Notes: generated from the sequence alone by a model not told the origin. A DNA stretch of 64,000 bases from Pseudomonas psychrophila HA-4 (GCF_000282975.1 NZ_ALJC01000062.1:62001-126000), one strand, 5' to 3'; counted from the stretch's first letter, positions 1 through 9,072 are shown. Numbers and translations: made by a program.

Positions 1-477
1 GCCGTCTTCGCCGTGCACTTGCCATCCGGCGGTGCTCCGGGCTACCTACGGCAACAAGCGGTTGCGTACCTGGCGCAACTCAAAAGCGAACTGCCAAGCG
101 ATGTACTGCCGATTGTCGGTGGTGACTTCAACATCAATGCCGGTGAAGAAAAACAGAACGGCTATATCGCTAAAGACTTGGCCAGCACCTGGGCCGTGTC
201 GCAGTTCATTGGCTGTAACGACTGCAAAGGCAGCTACTACTACCACACCAAACGCGAGTGGTCGTTCTTCGACATGCTGCTGTTCCCCAAGCAAATGACC
301 ACGGCGAGTGGCTTTAATGGCTGGCAGGTTGATCCGGCGAGCATTCGCCTGCCTAACGGGAGCACGTATCAAGTTAACCGCTGGGGCAGCCCGGCACGTT
401 TTGACAGCGCCCGCCATGCTGAAGGTGTTTCTGATCACTGGCCGTTGTACGCAGAAATTTTCCGCCCTGGGCATTGA
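1..477 (+). CDS. Endonuclease/exonuclease/phosphatase family protein, C-terminal part
   Basis: The gene enters from the left edge, so its start is not in the window; 158 residues are visible up to the TGA at 475-477. It keeps two hallmarks of the DNase I-like metal-dependent hydrolase fold: GGDFN (metal/phosphate site) near visible residue 40, and SDHWP close to the C-terminus (catalytic His with its Asp). Family members hydrolyse phosphodiester or phosphomonoester bonds in nucleic acids, lipids or inositol phosphates. A CNDC pair in the middle could form a disulfide, which would suit an exported enzyme. The substrate cannot be told, and any signal peptide would lie outside the window. Confidence 0.75.
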   Translation, partial: AVFAVHLPSGGAPGYLRQQAVAYLAQLKSELPSDVLPIVGGDFNINAGEEKQNGYIAKDLASTWAVSQFIGCNDCKGSYYYHTKREWSFFDMLLFPKQMTTASGFNGWQVDPASIRLPNGSTYQVNRWGSPARFDSARHAEGVSDHWPLYAEIFRPGH

Positions 478-596
478 CTAAAGGCGAGTGGATCAGCCGT
501 CTGTTCAGGCGGCTGACCTGATTGTCCTGAAAAATTTGATCTATGCTACCCACGCATATTTCTTAGGCTACCCCATCGTCCTGAATCCGGAACTCG

Positions 597-1217
597 ATGA
601 CCAACCCAAAAGTTAAAATCCGTCGAAAGAACGTCGAAAAAATCCTTCTAGCTGCGGAGAAAATTTTTGCCGAACAGGGTTATGCCGGGACCAAAATGGC
701 TGACATTGCCCTGCACGCCGAACTGCCACGCTCCAACCTGCATTACTACTTCACCACCAAAGAAGAGCTGTACCGCGAAGTGCTCGTTAACCTGCTCGAC
801 ACTTGGGACCTCGAAGGCGACTGCTTTGTGCGCTTCGACGACCCACGCGTGGTGCTCACCAGCTATGTGATGAAAAAAATGACGCACTCGCGCTTGCGCC
901 CCCACGGTTCAAAACTCTGGGCCAACGAGATCATGCGCGGTGCGCCACTGTTTCAGGACATGCTCGAAGAACACATGTCCAAGGGCGCCAAGTTCATGGA
1001 AGCGAAAATTAGCCAGTGGGTCGACGAAAAGCGCATTAACCCCGTCGAGCCTTCGGCGTTGCTGTACATGATCTGGGCCTCGACCCAGCACTACGCCGAC
1101 TTCGACTACCAGGTCCACGTGCTCAACGGTCACCAACCCTTGTCTGATCATCAATTCGACCAGGCCGTGCAAACCATTACTGCCGTGATATTGCGCGGGA
1201 TCGGGCTGGAGCCTTAA
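597..1217 (+). CDS. TetR family transcriptional regulator (RutR-like C-terminal domain)
   Basis: 206 residues, usual for the family. The N-terminal helix-turn-helix spans about residues 12-60 (ILLAAEKIFAEQGYAGTKMADIA followed by LPRSNLHYYFTTKEELY), typical TetR. The C-terminal ligand/dimer domain with WANEIMRGAP and WASTQHYADF resembles the RutR/YcdC group, whose members sense pyrimidines or other small metabolites. It stands alone downstream of the nuclease-fold gene and convergent with the ABC permease, so its target is not evident. The ATG at 597 fits the family N-terminus. Confidence 0.8.
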   Translation: MTNPKVKIRRKNVEKILLAAEKIFAEQGYAGTKMADIALHAELPRSNLHYYFTTKEELYREVLVNLLDTWDLEGDCFVRFDDPRVVLTSYVMKKMTHSRLRPHGSKLWANEIMRGAPLFQDMLEEHMSKGAKFMEAKISQWVDEKRINPVEPSALLYMIWASTQHYADFDYQVHVLNGHQPLSDHQFDQAVQTITAVILRGIGLEP

Positions 1218-1284
1218 AGGCTGTTGTTTAGGCTGACGGTATGCTCGGTGATGGTGAACATCACCGAGCCCAGGTTGAGCACGA

Positions 1285-2151
1285 TCAGCGCTGCATGCCC
1301 CAGCGCTTCACCGTCACCCGCTCCAGCGTGTCGAACACCAAGTTTTCGACCAGCAAACCGATCAGGATCACCACCGCCAGCCCGGCAAACACTTTGTCGG
1401 TGTACAACTCGTTGCGGTTCTGGAAGATGTACCACCCCAACCCGCCTTTGCCACTGGTGGCGCCAAACACCAACTCGGCTGCAATCAGGGTGCGCCAGGC
1501 AAATGCCCAGCCAATTTTCAGCCCGGCCAGGATCGACGGCAATGCCGCCGGGATCAGGATAAACAACACAAAACGAATGCCTTTCAAGCCGTAGTTACGC
1601 CCGGCCATGCGCTGGGTTTCCGAGACGCCGAGAAACCCCGCGTAGGTGTTTAAAGCCAAGGCCCAAAGCACCGAGTGCACGAGCACAAAAATCAGGCTGT
1701 TCTGCCCCAACCCGAACCACAGCAACGCCAGCGGCAGCAAGGCAATTGCCGGCAGCGGGTTAAACATCGAGGTCAAGGTGCTCAGCAGGTCGCGACCAAA
1801 CTGGGTCGAGACCGCCAACGTAGTCAGGGCGAAGGCCAAGACAATGCCGATCAGGTAGCCCTTGAGCAGCACCACCAACGAAATTGTGACCTTGCTGAGT
1901 AGCTCGCCGCTAATCAGGCCGTCGTACAACGCACTGGCGGTTTGCAGGAAGCTGGGCAGCAGTAAGTCGTTGTCCTGATAACGCGCCACCAACTCCCAGA
2001 TCACCGCCAGCAATATCAAGATCAAGCCCTTGCGGACCCAACCTTGCTGCCATAGGCGCTGGCCAAGCGGCAGTTCCCGCTCCAGCGGCACGCTCAACAA
2101 GGGTTCCAGTACCACTTCGTATTCTTGACGTACAGGTGATGAATAGCTCAT
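1285..2151 (-). CDS. ABC transporter permease, SsuC/TauC type
   Basis: Inner-membrane permease of a nitrate/sulfonate/taurine-class importer, 288 residues. It has about six hydrophobic segments and the cytoplasmic EAA-type loop (AGRNYGLKGIRFVLFILIPAALPSILAGLKIG) that contacts the ATPase. The ATG at 2151 is preferred over the TTG at 2166 because GGAG sits about nine bases before it. It starts 18 bases after the ATPase stop, as last gene of a four-gene operon (dioxygenase, binding protein, ATPase, permease). The partner dioxygenase suggests the substrate is an organosulfur compound or a similar small acid. Confidence 0.88.
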   Translation of the reverse strand: MSYSSPVRQEYEVVLEPLLSVPLERELPLGQRLWQQGWVRKGLILILLAVIWELVARYQDNDLLLPSFLQTASALYDGLISGELLSKVTISLVVLLKGYLIGIVLAFALTTLAVSTQFGRDLLSTLTSMFNPLPAIALLPLALLWFGLGQNSLIFVLVHSVLWALALNTYAGFLGVSETQRMAGRNYGLKGIRFVLFILIPAALPSILAGLKIGWAFAWRTLIAAELVFGATSGKGGLGWYIFQNRNELYTDKVFAGLAVVILIGLLVENLVFDTLERVTVKRWGMQR

Positions 2152-2169
2152 CGGGCAACACTCCAAGGC

Positions 2170-3030
2170 TCAATAAGCGATTCGAATATCGTTGAAGTTC
2201 AGTGTCTGTTCGGTGTGCAGCGCTTCATCTTCATCAAACAGCAGCCGATGAATACGCCGCGCCGACGCTTGGAAATCCACGCCGCCGAGGCTGTGCAAGT
2301 TGTACTGATGGCAGTTGATTTCGGCCCGTACACGCCCTGGATGCGGCGACAGCAGCAAGATCCGATTGCCCACCACCAGCGCTTCCTCAATAGAGTGCGT
2401 CACGAACAGCAAGGTGAAGCGCACTTCCTCCCAGAGCAGCAATAACTCTTCCTGCATCTTGCGCCGGGTCAGTGCGTCGAGCGCCGCGAAGGGCTCATCC
2501 ATCAGCAGAATTTTCGGCTGCATCGCCAGAGCGCGGGCAATCGCCACGCGGGCCTTCATCCCGCCCGACAAGGTGTGTGGGTAAGCATCGGCAAACGCTG
2601 CCAGCCCGACCTTGTCCAGGTAGTGCAGCGCCCGCTCTTGCGCGTCTCGACGATTAAGGGTTTTGGAAGCCAGCAGCGGAAACATCACGTTCTGCTTCAC
2701 CGTCTTCCAGGGCGGCAGTTGGTCGAATTCTTGAAACACCACCATCCGATCTGGGCCTGGCGCCGTGACGGGTTGCCCTTGCAGGCGGATCTGCCCTTCG
2801 CAGGGTTCGATAAATCCGGCGACGGCCTTGAGCAAGGTCGATTTACCGCACCCCGAAGGCCCAAGCAAGATAAAACGGTCGGCCGGATCAATTTCGAAAC
2901 TGACCTGATGAGTCGCCCGCACCACGCGTTGCGGGGGGCGGTATTCAAGGCTCACGTGATCAACCGACAGCAGTGCCGGGACGTTAGCTGTCAGATAGCT
3001 GGCCGCGTGGCCTTGCACAGACGCGTTCAT
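2170..3030 (-). CDS. ABC transporter ATP-binding protein, SsuB/TauB type
   Basis: 286 residues. Complete nucleotide-binding domain: Walker A GPSGCGKST at about 57-65, signature LSGGMKAR at about 149-156, Walker B ILLMDEP just after it, and the switch His in FVTHSIEEA. The pattern QEFDQLPPWKTV is typical of the taurine/nitrate/sulfonate class. A 40-residue tail after the core domain carries a YNLHSLGGVDF stretch. It energises the adjacent permease; the binding protein gene lies 5 bases upstream. Confidence 0.9.
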   Translation of the reverse strand: MNASVQGHAASYLTANVPALLSVDHVSLEYRPPQRVVRATHQVSFEIDPADRFILLGPSGCGKSTLLKAVAGFIEPCEGQIRLQGQPVTAPGPDRMVVFQEFDQLPPWKTVKQNVMFPLLASKTLNRRDAQERALHYLDKVGLAAFADAYPHTLSGGMKARVAIARALAMQPKILLMDEPFAALDALTRRKMQEELLLLWEEVRFTLLFVTHSIEEALVVGNRILLLSPHPGRVRAEINCHQYNLHSLGGVDFQASARRIHRLLFDEDEALHTEQTLNFNDIRIAY

Positions 3031-3035
3031 GTTAA

Positions 3036-4055
3036 TCAGCTCCCTTGCAGCGGCTTCGCGTCCTGGAAGAAATAGTCTTTCCAGGATTCAGGTTTGTTTT
3101 TTATCGCCCCCACGCGGTACATGAAGTCCGCCAATGGGTAGGTGTTTTTCGGCGTGATGCTGAATTCGAACTGCGGGTTCTCGATGATTTTCAGCAACTC
3201 GGCACGATCCACTTTGGAGTGGGTGACGCGGATATAGGTATCGGCTGCCGCCCCTTTATCGTTCTGGGCAAACTCAGCAGCGTCGCGCAGGGCCTCTACA
3301 AAGGCGGTATAGGTTTTAGGGTTTTGCTTGCGGAATTTTTCAGTAGCAAACAGTACGGTGGGTGAGTTCGGGCCTAGCAGGTCGTAGGTATTGAGCACCA
3401 CGTGTACGTTCGGATTTTTCAGCGCCTGTTCCTGGAATGGCGGGTTGGAGAAATGCCCGGTCAGCTCGGTGCCGCCCGCAATCAATGCCGCCGTGGCATC
3501 GGGGTGTGGAACTGCAATCGTGTATTTGTCGAGGCGGTTGTATTCCTTGTCGCCCCATTGCTTGGCTGCCGCGTATTGCAGGAAGCGCGATTGCACAGAA
3601 ACACCCACCGCTGGCACGGCAATCCGGTCCTTTTCAGTGAAGTCAGCGATGGTCTTAACCTGCGGGTTGTTGCTCACCAAGTAGTACGGAAAGTTGCCCA
3701 GAGAAGCCACGGCTTTGACGTTCTGCTTGCCGTGAGTGCGGTCCCAGATAGTCAGCAGCGGGCCAACTCCGGCACCGGCGATGTCGATAGACCCTGAAAG
3801 CAACGCATCATTGACCGCTGCACCGCCAGACAGCTGGGTCCAGTCGACCTTGATGTCGATGCCCTGTTCCTTGCCATGCTTCTCGATCAGCTGTTGATCG
3901 CGCACCACATTAAGCAACAAATACACAATGCCGAATTGTTCGGCGATACGAATCTCGCCTTCGGCGTTAGCCACGGTCGGAGCGACAAAGCTACCGGCGA
4001 GCAGGCTGATGCCCAGGCCGATACTGACGGCCAGAGACTTGATAGAGGTAGACAT
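3036..4055 (-). CDS. ABC transporter periplasmic substrate-binding protein (NMT1/SsuA-like)
   Basis: 339 residues with a clear Sec signal peptide (MSTSIKSLAVSIGLG...ANA, cleavage about residue 31). The mature part begins EIRIAEQFGI and has the two-lobe type II fold of the SsuA/TauA/ThiY group. GGAG lies seven bases before the ATG. Its place between the dioxygenase and the ATPase marks it as the receptor of this importer. The natural ligand cannot be read from sequence; the sulfonate/sulfate-ester class is the best guess from the neighbouring TauD-type enzyme. Confidence 0.87.
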   Translation of the reverse strand: MSTSIKSLAVSIGLGISLLAGSFVAPTVANAEGEIRIAEQFGIVYLLLNVVRDQQLIEKHGKEQGIDIKVDWTQLSGGAAVNDALLSGSIDIAGAGVGPLLTIWDRTHGKQNVKAVASLGNFPYYLVSNNPQVKTIADFTEKDRIAVPAVGVSVQSRFLQYAAAKQWGDKEYNRLDKYTIAVPHPDATAALIAGGTELTGHFSNPPFQEQALKNPNVHVVLNTYDLLGPNSPTVLFATEKFRKQNPKTYTAFVEALRDAAEFAQNDKGAAADTYIRVTHSKVDRAELLKIIENPQFEFSITPKNTYPLADFMYRVGAIKNKPESWKDYFFQDAKPLQGS

Positions 4056-4091
4056 AGAAATGCTCCTGGTATGCAGGCATACCGTGGCCGA

Positions 4092-4988
4092 TCAGAAAGG
4101 GGCGTCGCCCTGAATAGTGGTGCGGTACAGCTTGCGGCGCAGATGGCTTGGACAGCCAGCAGCCAAGTGAATCAGTGAACGGTTGTCCCAAAACACCAAG
4201 TCATGGGGCTGCCATTGGTGGCGGTAAATGTTCTCTGGCAGCACGCTGTGGGCGTACAACTCAGCCAGCAATTGTCGACTTTCGTCCTCAGGTAAGCCGA
4301 CGATGCGGGTGGTAAAACCCTCGCTGACGAACAGTGCCTTTCGCCCGTTTTCCGGGTGTGTACGCACGATGGGGTGCACCACTTCGTTGACTTGAGCCAG
4401 TTGCTCCGGGGTCAAGGTGGGACGCCAGTTGCCTTCGAATTTAGTTTCGCTGTAACGCGCGGTATACGAGTGCGCAGCCGAACGACCTTCAACGGCTGCA
4501 CGCAGTGCTTGCGGCAACGCATCCCAGGCCTTGTGCATGTCGGCAAACAGCGTGTCGCCGCCCTCGGACGGCAACTCCTGGGCATGCAGCATCGAGCCTA
4601 GGCTTGGCAGTTCTTTGTAAGACAGATCGGAATGCCAGAACTTGCCAGCATCCCCTAGGCCGATGGATTGGCCGTTTTCAATGATGTTGGAAACGATAAG
4701 AATTTCAGGGTGGCCGGTCAGCAAGAACTGCTTGAGTACATGAATTTGCAACACGCCAAAGCGGCGGCTGAAATCGATCTGCTGTTGGGCTGTGATGCGC
4801 TGATCACGGAACACCACCACGTGATGTTCAAGGTGAGCGCGGTGAATACGGGCAAAATCCTGATCATTGACTGGCAGCGCCAGATCAAGACCGATTATTT
4901 CAGCGCCTACAGCGCCACTGAACGGGCGAACTTCAAAGGCTTGATGGGCGATGCTAAGGGCATTCGCAGAGGCAGACTGTGCAGACAT
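4092..4988 (-). CDS. TauD/TfdA family Fe(II)/2-oxoglutarate dioxygenase
   Basis: 298 residues. Non-haem iron dioxygenase that oxidises a substrate carbon while decarboxylating 2-oxoglutarate; in TauD or AtsK this releases sulfite or sulfate. Visible iron ligands: the HSD triplet in FWHSDLSYK and the distal His in NRSLIHLAAG, with the 2-oxoglutarate-binding Arg in RRKLYRT. The ATG at 4988 follows GGGAG by eight bases; an in-frame start further out lacks this. First gene of the operon with the ABC importer, so it probably acts on what the importer brings in. TauD (taurine), AtsK (alkyl sulfates) and TfdA-like roles remain possible. Confidence 0.87.
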   Translation of the reverse strand: MSAQSASANALSIAHQAFEVRPFSGAVGAEIIGLDLALPVNDQDFARIHRAHLEHHVVVFRDQRITAQQQIDFSRRFGVLQIHVLKQFLLTGHPEILIVSNIIENGQSIGLGDAGKFWHSDLSYKELPSLGSMLHAQELPSEGGDTLFADMHKAWDALPQALRAAVEGRSAAHSYTARYSETKFEGNWRPTLTPEQLAQVNEVVHPIVRTHPENGRKALFVSEGFTTRIVGLPEDESRQLLAELYAHSVLPENIYRHQWQPHDLVFWDNRSLIHLAAGCPSHLRRKLYRTTIQGDAPF

Positions 4989-5179
4989 GATGTCACTCCC
5001 ACACGGTGCGCAATCAATGGCGCGCACCTCGATCAGAAACTCACGGTGATCCCGTGTTCGTTCATTTCGTGCGGCGCGCCGATTGGTCGGCCTGTACGCA
5101 GGGAGATGACTTTATAGGTATAAGAAATTAAATTTAAATACCTTTAATGAATAACGATATGACGCGTTGAATACGGCCC

Positions 5180-5809
5180 TCAGTCAATAACCCGAGCACT
5201 TCTTTCGACCATGGCAATAATCGTGTCAAAGAGCTCCTCCTGTGCCTGTTTCGGGGTGATTTCCCCAGTTGCAGCAGCCTGAGATAAGGCCTCTGCAGCA
5301 CCGAGCATCGCGCGTAAATGAGCGGTTGTAATGCCCCCGTCACGGGTGAAAGGTGAGAGTACCGAGCGGCATTTTTCCAAGAAGATCGCCTCATACTCAC
5401 GCTTGATCTGCTCAAGTTCCGGCGAACTGGTCAGCGCTGCTATCACACCGGGTATCTCGTTGCCTTGCAGCAGCACGCAATCCACATAAGACCCAGCAAT
5501 GACCTGGGCCGTGCTGATAAGGGTCGGCTCGTTGGTGTGCAGGGCAGCATCCATCAATGCTGTCTGACGCGCATCGAAATCTTGATAGAGCGCCGCCAGC
5601 AGCCCGGCCCGGGTGCTGAAATGGTCGTAGACCACTGGTTTTGTCACCCCTGCTTGTTCAGCCAGCCGCCCGAGGGTCAGGGCGTCGGTTCCCTCCGCGC
5701 GCACTAATTGCCAGGCGACATCCAGTAATTGACGTTGCCGGTCCTGCCTGGACAGGCGACGACGGGGCTGTTTGCTTGAATCCTGAGTACGTGTTTCGGT
5801 GCTTGACAT
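5180..5809 (-). CDS. TetR/AcrR family transcriptional regulator
   Basis: 209 residues. HTH at about residues 25-70 (QRQLLDVAWQLVRAEGTDALTLGRLAEQAGVTKPVVYDHF), then a C-terminal domain of the kind found in reductase or efflux repressors. It is divergent from the flavodoxin-fold reductase gene, with 92 bases between starts. That gap contains a near-perfect palindrome at 5825-5847, so it very likely represses the reductase and itself. Only a weak ribosome site precedes its ATG. Confidence 0.85.
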   Translation of the reverse strand: MSSTETRTQDSSKQPRRRLSRQDRQRQLLDVAWQLVRAEGTDALTLGRLAEQAGVTKPVVYDHFSTRAGLLAALYQDFDARQTALMDAALHTNEPTLISTAQVIAGSYVDCVLLQGNEIPGVIAALTSSPELEQIKREYEAIFLEKCRSVLSPFTRDGGITTAHLRAMLGAAEALSQAAATGEITPKQAQEELFDTIIAMVERSARVID

Positions 5810-5824
5810 CGCAATATACCAAAA

Positions 5825-5847
5825 GTAACTTACGGAGCGTAACTTAC
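5825..5847. promoter_or_regulatory. Probable TetR operator
   Basis: Ten-base arms GTAACTTACG and CGTAACTTAC flank GAG. Nine of ten positions are inverted-repeat pairs, the only mismatch being the C at 5843. It lies 16 bases upstream of the TetR start and 55 upstream of the reductase start, where a repressor would block both. Confidence 0.7.
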
Positions 5848-5901
5848 CAAGAGTATATAGAGCTCATCCCCAGCCCTCAATCCGTCACAGGAATGTTCAA
5901 C

Positions 5902-6483
5902 ATGCACGCACTGATCGTTGTTGCCCACCACAACCCCCTCTCTCTGACCCATAGCTTGGCCACTCACGTTGCGCAAGGCTTGGAGGGTGCAGGCCATACC
6001 TTTGAAATCGCCGATCTGTCAGCGCAGGCCTTTGACCCACGGTTTAGTGCAGCGGACTCGGCGGTGCATCACAAGCAGGCAGCACCGCCGGCAGACGTAC
6101 TGGCTGAACAGGCGCGAATCGATCGCGCCGATGCGCTGGTGCTGGTCTACCCCGTTTACTGGTGGTCAATGCCGGCATTGCTCAAGGGGTGGATCGACCG
6201 CGTGTTTGCCAATGGCTGGGCGTTTGATTTCAGTGCCGATGCCCCGCTGGAAAAAAAGCTCAGCCACCTGCGTGTTCACCTCATCGCGCTCGGCGGGGCT
6301 GACGGCGAAACGTTTGAGCGGCGCGGCTACACCCAAGCCATGAAGACCCAAATAGAACACGGCATTTTCGATTATTGCGGCGCTCAGGTCATGACCTCGA
6401 ACCTGCTGCCGGACTCCGAAACCCAAGATCCGGCGATTCATCTGAAGACCGCACAGGCCTTGGGGCGAACACTTTTCTCTTGA
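5902..6483 (+). CDS. NAD(P)H dehydrogenase (quinone), flavodoxin-like fold
   Basis: 193 residues. MHALIVVAHHNPLSLTHSL is the N-terminal strand and phosphate-binding loop of NQO1/MdaB/KefF-type enzymes. LVYPVYWWSMPALLKGWIDRVF is the classic active-site stretch of these FMN/FAD reductases, which move two electrons from NAD(P)H to quinones or electrophiles. The ATG at 5902 is chosen because AGGAA lies seven to eight bases before it; the ATG at 5893 sits directly on the Shine-Dalgarno bases. Divergent from the TetR gene, so likely induced by quinone-type stress. Confidence 0.88.
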   Translation: MHALIVVAHHNPLSLTHSLATHVAQGLEGAGHTFEIADLSAQAFDPRFSAADSAVHHKQAAPPADVLAEQARIDRADALVLVYPVYWWSMPALLKGWIDRVFANGWAFDFSADAPLEKKLSHLRVHLIALGGADGETFERRGYTQAMKTQIEHGIFDYCGAQVMTSNLLPDSETQDPAIHLKTAQALGRTLFS

Positions 6484-6584
6484 GCAACCCGCGCTGACGA
6501 GGCTGAGCAAATCCGGCATTATCGGCCGAGTACCTGACCGGTAACGCGCAGGCCAGGTACTCGAAACCCTTTTCAGGAGTCAGC

Positions 6585-7160
6585 ATGGACAAGCACATTA
6601 CCGCCGTCCCTTTGGACAAAGCCTATCGACTGATCAATCACGGCCCGACCATTCTTGTGTCGGCACGCCATGCAGGCGTGCAGAACGTCATGGCGGCCTC
6701 CTGGGCTTGCGCGCTGGATTTTGCCCCGCCAAAAGTCACTGTCGTGTTGGACAAGAACGTTAAAACCCGTGAGTTGGTAGAACAAAGCGGGCTGTTTGTG
6801 ATTCAGGTGCCAACCGTGGCGCAGCTCAAACTGACCAGTCAGGTTGGCAGCCTAAGCCTAAATATCGACCCGAATAAACTCAGCGACTGCGGCGTTGAGC
6901 TGTTTGAAATCGAAGGGCATGACCAGCCGTTTGTAGCCGGGTGTTCCGCTTGGCTGGCGTGCAGACTGATCCCCGAACCCCACAACCAGACCGCCTATGA
7001 CTTGTTCATAGGGGAAGTGGTCGCGGCCTGGGCCGACACCCGGGTATTCAAGGACGGGCACTGGCATTTCGAAAATGCTGATCCGGCATGGCGCAGCCTG
7101 CATTACATCGCGGGCGGTCACTATTACGCGACCGGTGAAGCGCTGGATGTTGAACTGTGA
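6585..7160 (+). CDS. Flavin reductase family protein
   Basis: 191 residues, a split-barrel FMN-binding protein of the flavin reductase-like family. Supporting motifs are the N-terminal TILVSARHAGVQNVMAASW strand pair and KVTVVLDKNVKTRELVEQSG, which binds the flavin phosphate. Such enzymes reduce FMN/FAD with NAD(P)H and often serve two-component monooxygenases; several of those are encoded elsewhere in the window. CAGGAGT precedes the ATG. It lies about 100 bases after the quinone reductase on the same strand, perhaps co-transcribed. The donor and partner are unknown. Confidence 0.8.
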   Translation: MDKHITAVPLDKAYRLINHGPTILVSARHAGVQNVMAASWACALDFAPPKVTVVLDKNVKTRELVEQSGLFVIQVPTVAQLKLTSQVGSLSLNIDPNKLSDCGVELFEIEGHDQPFVAGCSAWLACRLIPEPHNQTAYDLFIGEVVAAWADTRVFKDGHWHFENADPAWRSLHYIAGGHYYATGEALDVEL

Positions 7161-7277
7161 AGCCCCACTGAGGAGCGAAGCGGCTACAGGGCTCTGTTTT
7201 TTTCTAAAACGGCCCTAAAGCCCCTGTTCGTGTGGCCGATGACCTGTGAAGACCTTGGGCTTAAAGGATGAAACATC

Positions 7278-7769
7278 ATGCTCGGCAGCATAAATAACCT
7301 GGCAACCAGCTTGAACGTTCCCGGTGCGTCAAACCTGAACACATCAGGCACCGCCAGCGTGAATATTCCAGGTGTGACCGGCACCACCACTAAGACCGTG
7401 ATTCCAAACGCCGACACTGCTGGCGTGGCTGATGCCGAGTCGACAACTCCCAGCGACGTGAAGCCCCGTGCCGCCCGAGGTTCAGCGTCAGCACCTGCGG
7501 ATGATAGCGATGACAGCTCCGACATCGTTAAACAATTGAAAAAGCAAATCGAAAAACTGCAGAAACAACTGCAGAAACAGATACAAGAAATGCAAAGAAT
7601 TCAGTCCAGCAATCAGGCGCCAGAGGCCAAGGCCGCCGCCTTGACTGCGGCTCAAGCTGCTGTTGCCATCACCTCTTCAGCGATACAAGAAGCAACCGCT
7701 GCCCTGCTCCAAGTCTTAACGGCACAAGGCAGCAGCCGTTCGGGTTCGATGGTCAGCACCTCCGCCTGA
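7278..7769 (+). CDS. Hypothetical protein with FlxA-like coiled coil
   Basis: 163 residues. The first 80 are Ser/Thr/Ala/Gly/Asn-rich and probably disordered. Residues about 82-112 form a charged Gln/Lys coiled coil (VKQLKKQIEKLQKQLQKQI then QEMQRIQ), the pattern of the FlxA-like family. The tail is Ala-rich helix with QAAVAITSSAIQEATAALLQVL. No signal peptide or membrane segment. AAAGGATG precedes the ATG. No flagellar or secretion genes are nearby, so the function cannot be given. Confidence 0.7.
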   Translation: MLGSINNLATSLNVPGASNLNTSGTASVNIPGVTGTTTKTVIPNADTAGVADAESTTPSDVKPRAARGSASAPADDSDDSSDIVKQLKKQIEKLQKQLQKQIQEMQRIQSSNQAPEAKAAALTAAQAAVAITSSAIQEATAALLQVLTAQGSSRSGSMVSTSA

Positions 7770-7775
7770 CCCCTC

Positions 7776-8255
7776 TCAGTGAGCAACGATGGTCAGCCCT
7801 TCTTGCTCATCAGGGGGCTGGAAGTAGCTCGTAATCAGGTCAAACTCCGCATCGGTCGCGGCGAAATCATGATCCCCCGTGGCATTGCACGCTCGTAACC
7901 GGGCGCGGCACGTGTCGTCATCGACAGCCAGGTAATGCAGACAATGTGGCACGTGCGCGCCATCGGCCAAGGCTCGGAGCCATTGGCGATCAGCGACCGT
8001 ATTGGCCGGCACATCCAGCACCACACTCACCCCTGAACCCAATAGCTGGGTCACCAACGGTTGCAGCACCTGGCGAACTCGCCGGGCACTGCGCACGTAA
8101 TCTGCCACCGAATGAATTTCATCGGGATACAGCGCTGCCAGCCAGCGGTCCTCGCCAATCAAAATCGCCGCGTGCTGTTCAGCCAGTGCTGTTGCCAGCG
8201 TCGATTTTCCCGAAGCGATCTTGCCGCACATCAGATGCAATACAGAGGTGGTCAT
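7776..8255 (-). CDS. P-loop ATP-binding protein / small-molecule kinase-like
   Basis: 159 residues. The N-terminus holds a Walker A (HLMCGKIASGKSTLA, residues about 7-21). A DRW follows in the position of the zeta-toxin/chloramphenicol phosphotransferase-like acceptor site, then SVVLDVPAN as Walker B. This is the AAA_33 P-loop kinase group, which includes nucleoside and antibiotic kinases as well as uncharacterised enzymes. The ATG at 8255 is preceded by AGGAAGG seven bases away. Convergent with the preceding gene; no operon partner, substrate unknown. Confidence 0.8.
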   Translation of the reverse strand: MTTSVLHLMCGKIASGKSTLATALAEQHAAILIGEDRWLAALYPDEIHSVADYVRSARRVRQVLQPLVTQLLGSGVSVVLDVPANTVADRQWLRALADGAHVPHCLHYLAVDDDTCRARLRACNATGDHDFAATDAEFDLITSYFQPPDEQEGLTIVAH

Positions 8256-8506
8256 GGGAGCCCTTCCTGTTGGCGAGCCACGATCATGCCCAACACGTAT
8301 TCCACCGGCAAGCAACGCCCTTACTTTGTAGACCACTTTCACGCTGTTGCTGGCTTGGGTATGCTCAGCACCGGGCCGATGCTGCCCGCCGCTCGCTCCC
8401 GCTGGGAAGGTGAAAGCATGACTGATTTTCCAACCCCCTTTTGTCTCTCTTGAGCATCGAGGCTTGGCAACGCGAGCACCCACCTACCTCGATGGCAGGA
8501 GGCACT

Positions 8507-9037
8507 ATGTTTACAATCGAACAGGCCAAACACATGGCCAAACAACTGCGCACTTCACTGTCAGTGCGTAATCACGAGATACCGCACAGCGCTGCGCTTG
8601 AACTGGTTGCGCAGCAACTGGGCTACAAGGACTGGAACACCGCGTCCGCCCTGCTGGCGCATGACACCTCCCATCCGGGTGTCACTTTCGACAAACCGAT
8701 TCCTATATTGCGAATGTTTGACGAGACCAAGGCGCGCGAGTTCTATCTGGACTTTCTGGGTTTCAGCGTGGAGTTCGAACATCGGTTCGAGCCCGGCATG
8801 CCGCTGTATTTGGGCATCAGCCGTAATGGCCTGGAGTTGCACCTGTCCGAACATCACGGCGACGCCAGCCCCGGCGCGACGCTCTTTGTACCGATGCACG
8901 GCATCGAGCAATTTCGCGATGAATTATTGGCCAAGCACTACGGCTACGGGCGTCCACAGATCGTTAAGCAAGACTGGGGACAAGTGCTGGAAGTGTACGA
9001 CCCGTTCGGCAATCGGATTCGATTCTGCCAACGCTAG
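8507..9037 (+). CDS. Glyoxalase superfamily protein (bleomycin-resistance-like)
   Basis: 176 residues. Residues 1-60 are a helical N-terminal extension (QAKHMAKQLRTSLSVRNHEI, then AALELVAQQLGYKDWNTASAL), found on a subgroup of glyoxalase/dioxygenase-fold proteins. Residues 62-176 are a vicinal-oxygen-chelate domain (ILRMFDETKAREFYLDFLGF at its start, EVYDPFGNRIRFCQ at its end). That fold serves metal enzymes and antibiotic-sequestering proteins. AGGAGG lies just before the ATG. Substrate unknown. Confidence 0.83.
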   Translation: MFTIEQAKHMAKQLRTSLSVRNHEIPHSAALELVAQQLGYKDWNTASALLAHDTSHPGVTFDKPIPILRMFDETKAREFYLDFLGFSVEFEHRFEPGMPLYLGISRNGLELHLSEHHGDASPGATLFVPMHGIEQFRDELLAKHYGYGRPQIVKQDWGQVLEVYDPFGNRIRFCQR

Positions 9038-9072
9038 TCTGCCCATTCGCAAGGGGTGGTAAAAAATTGTGT

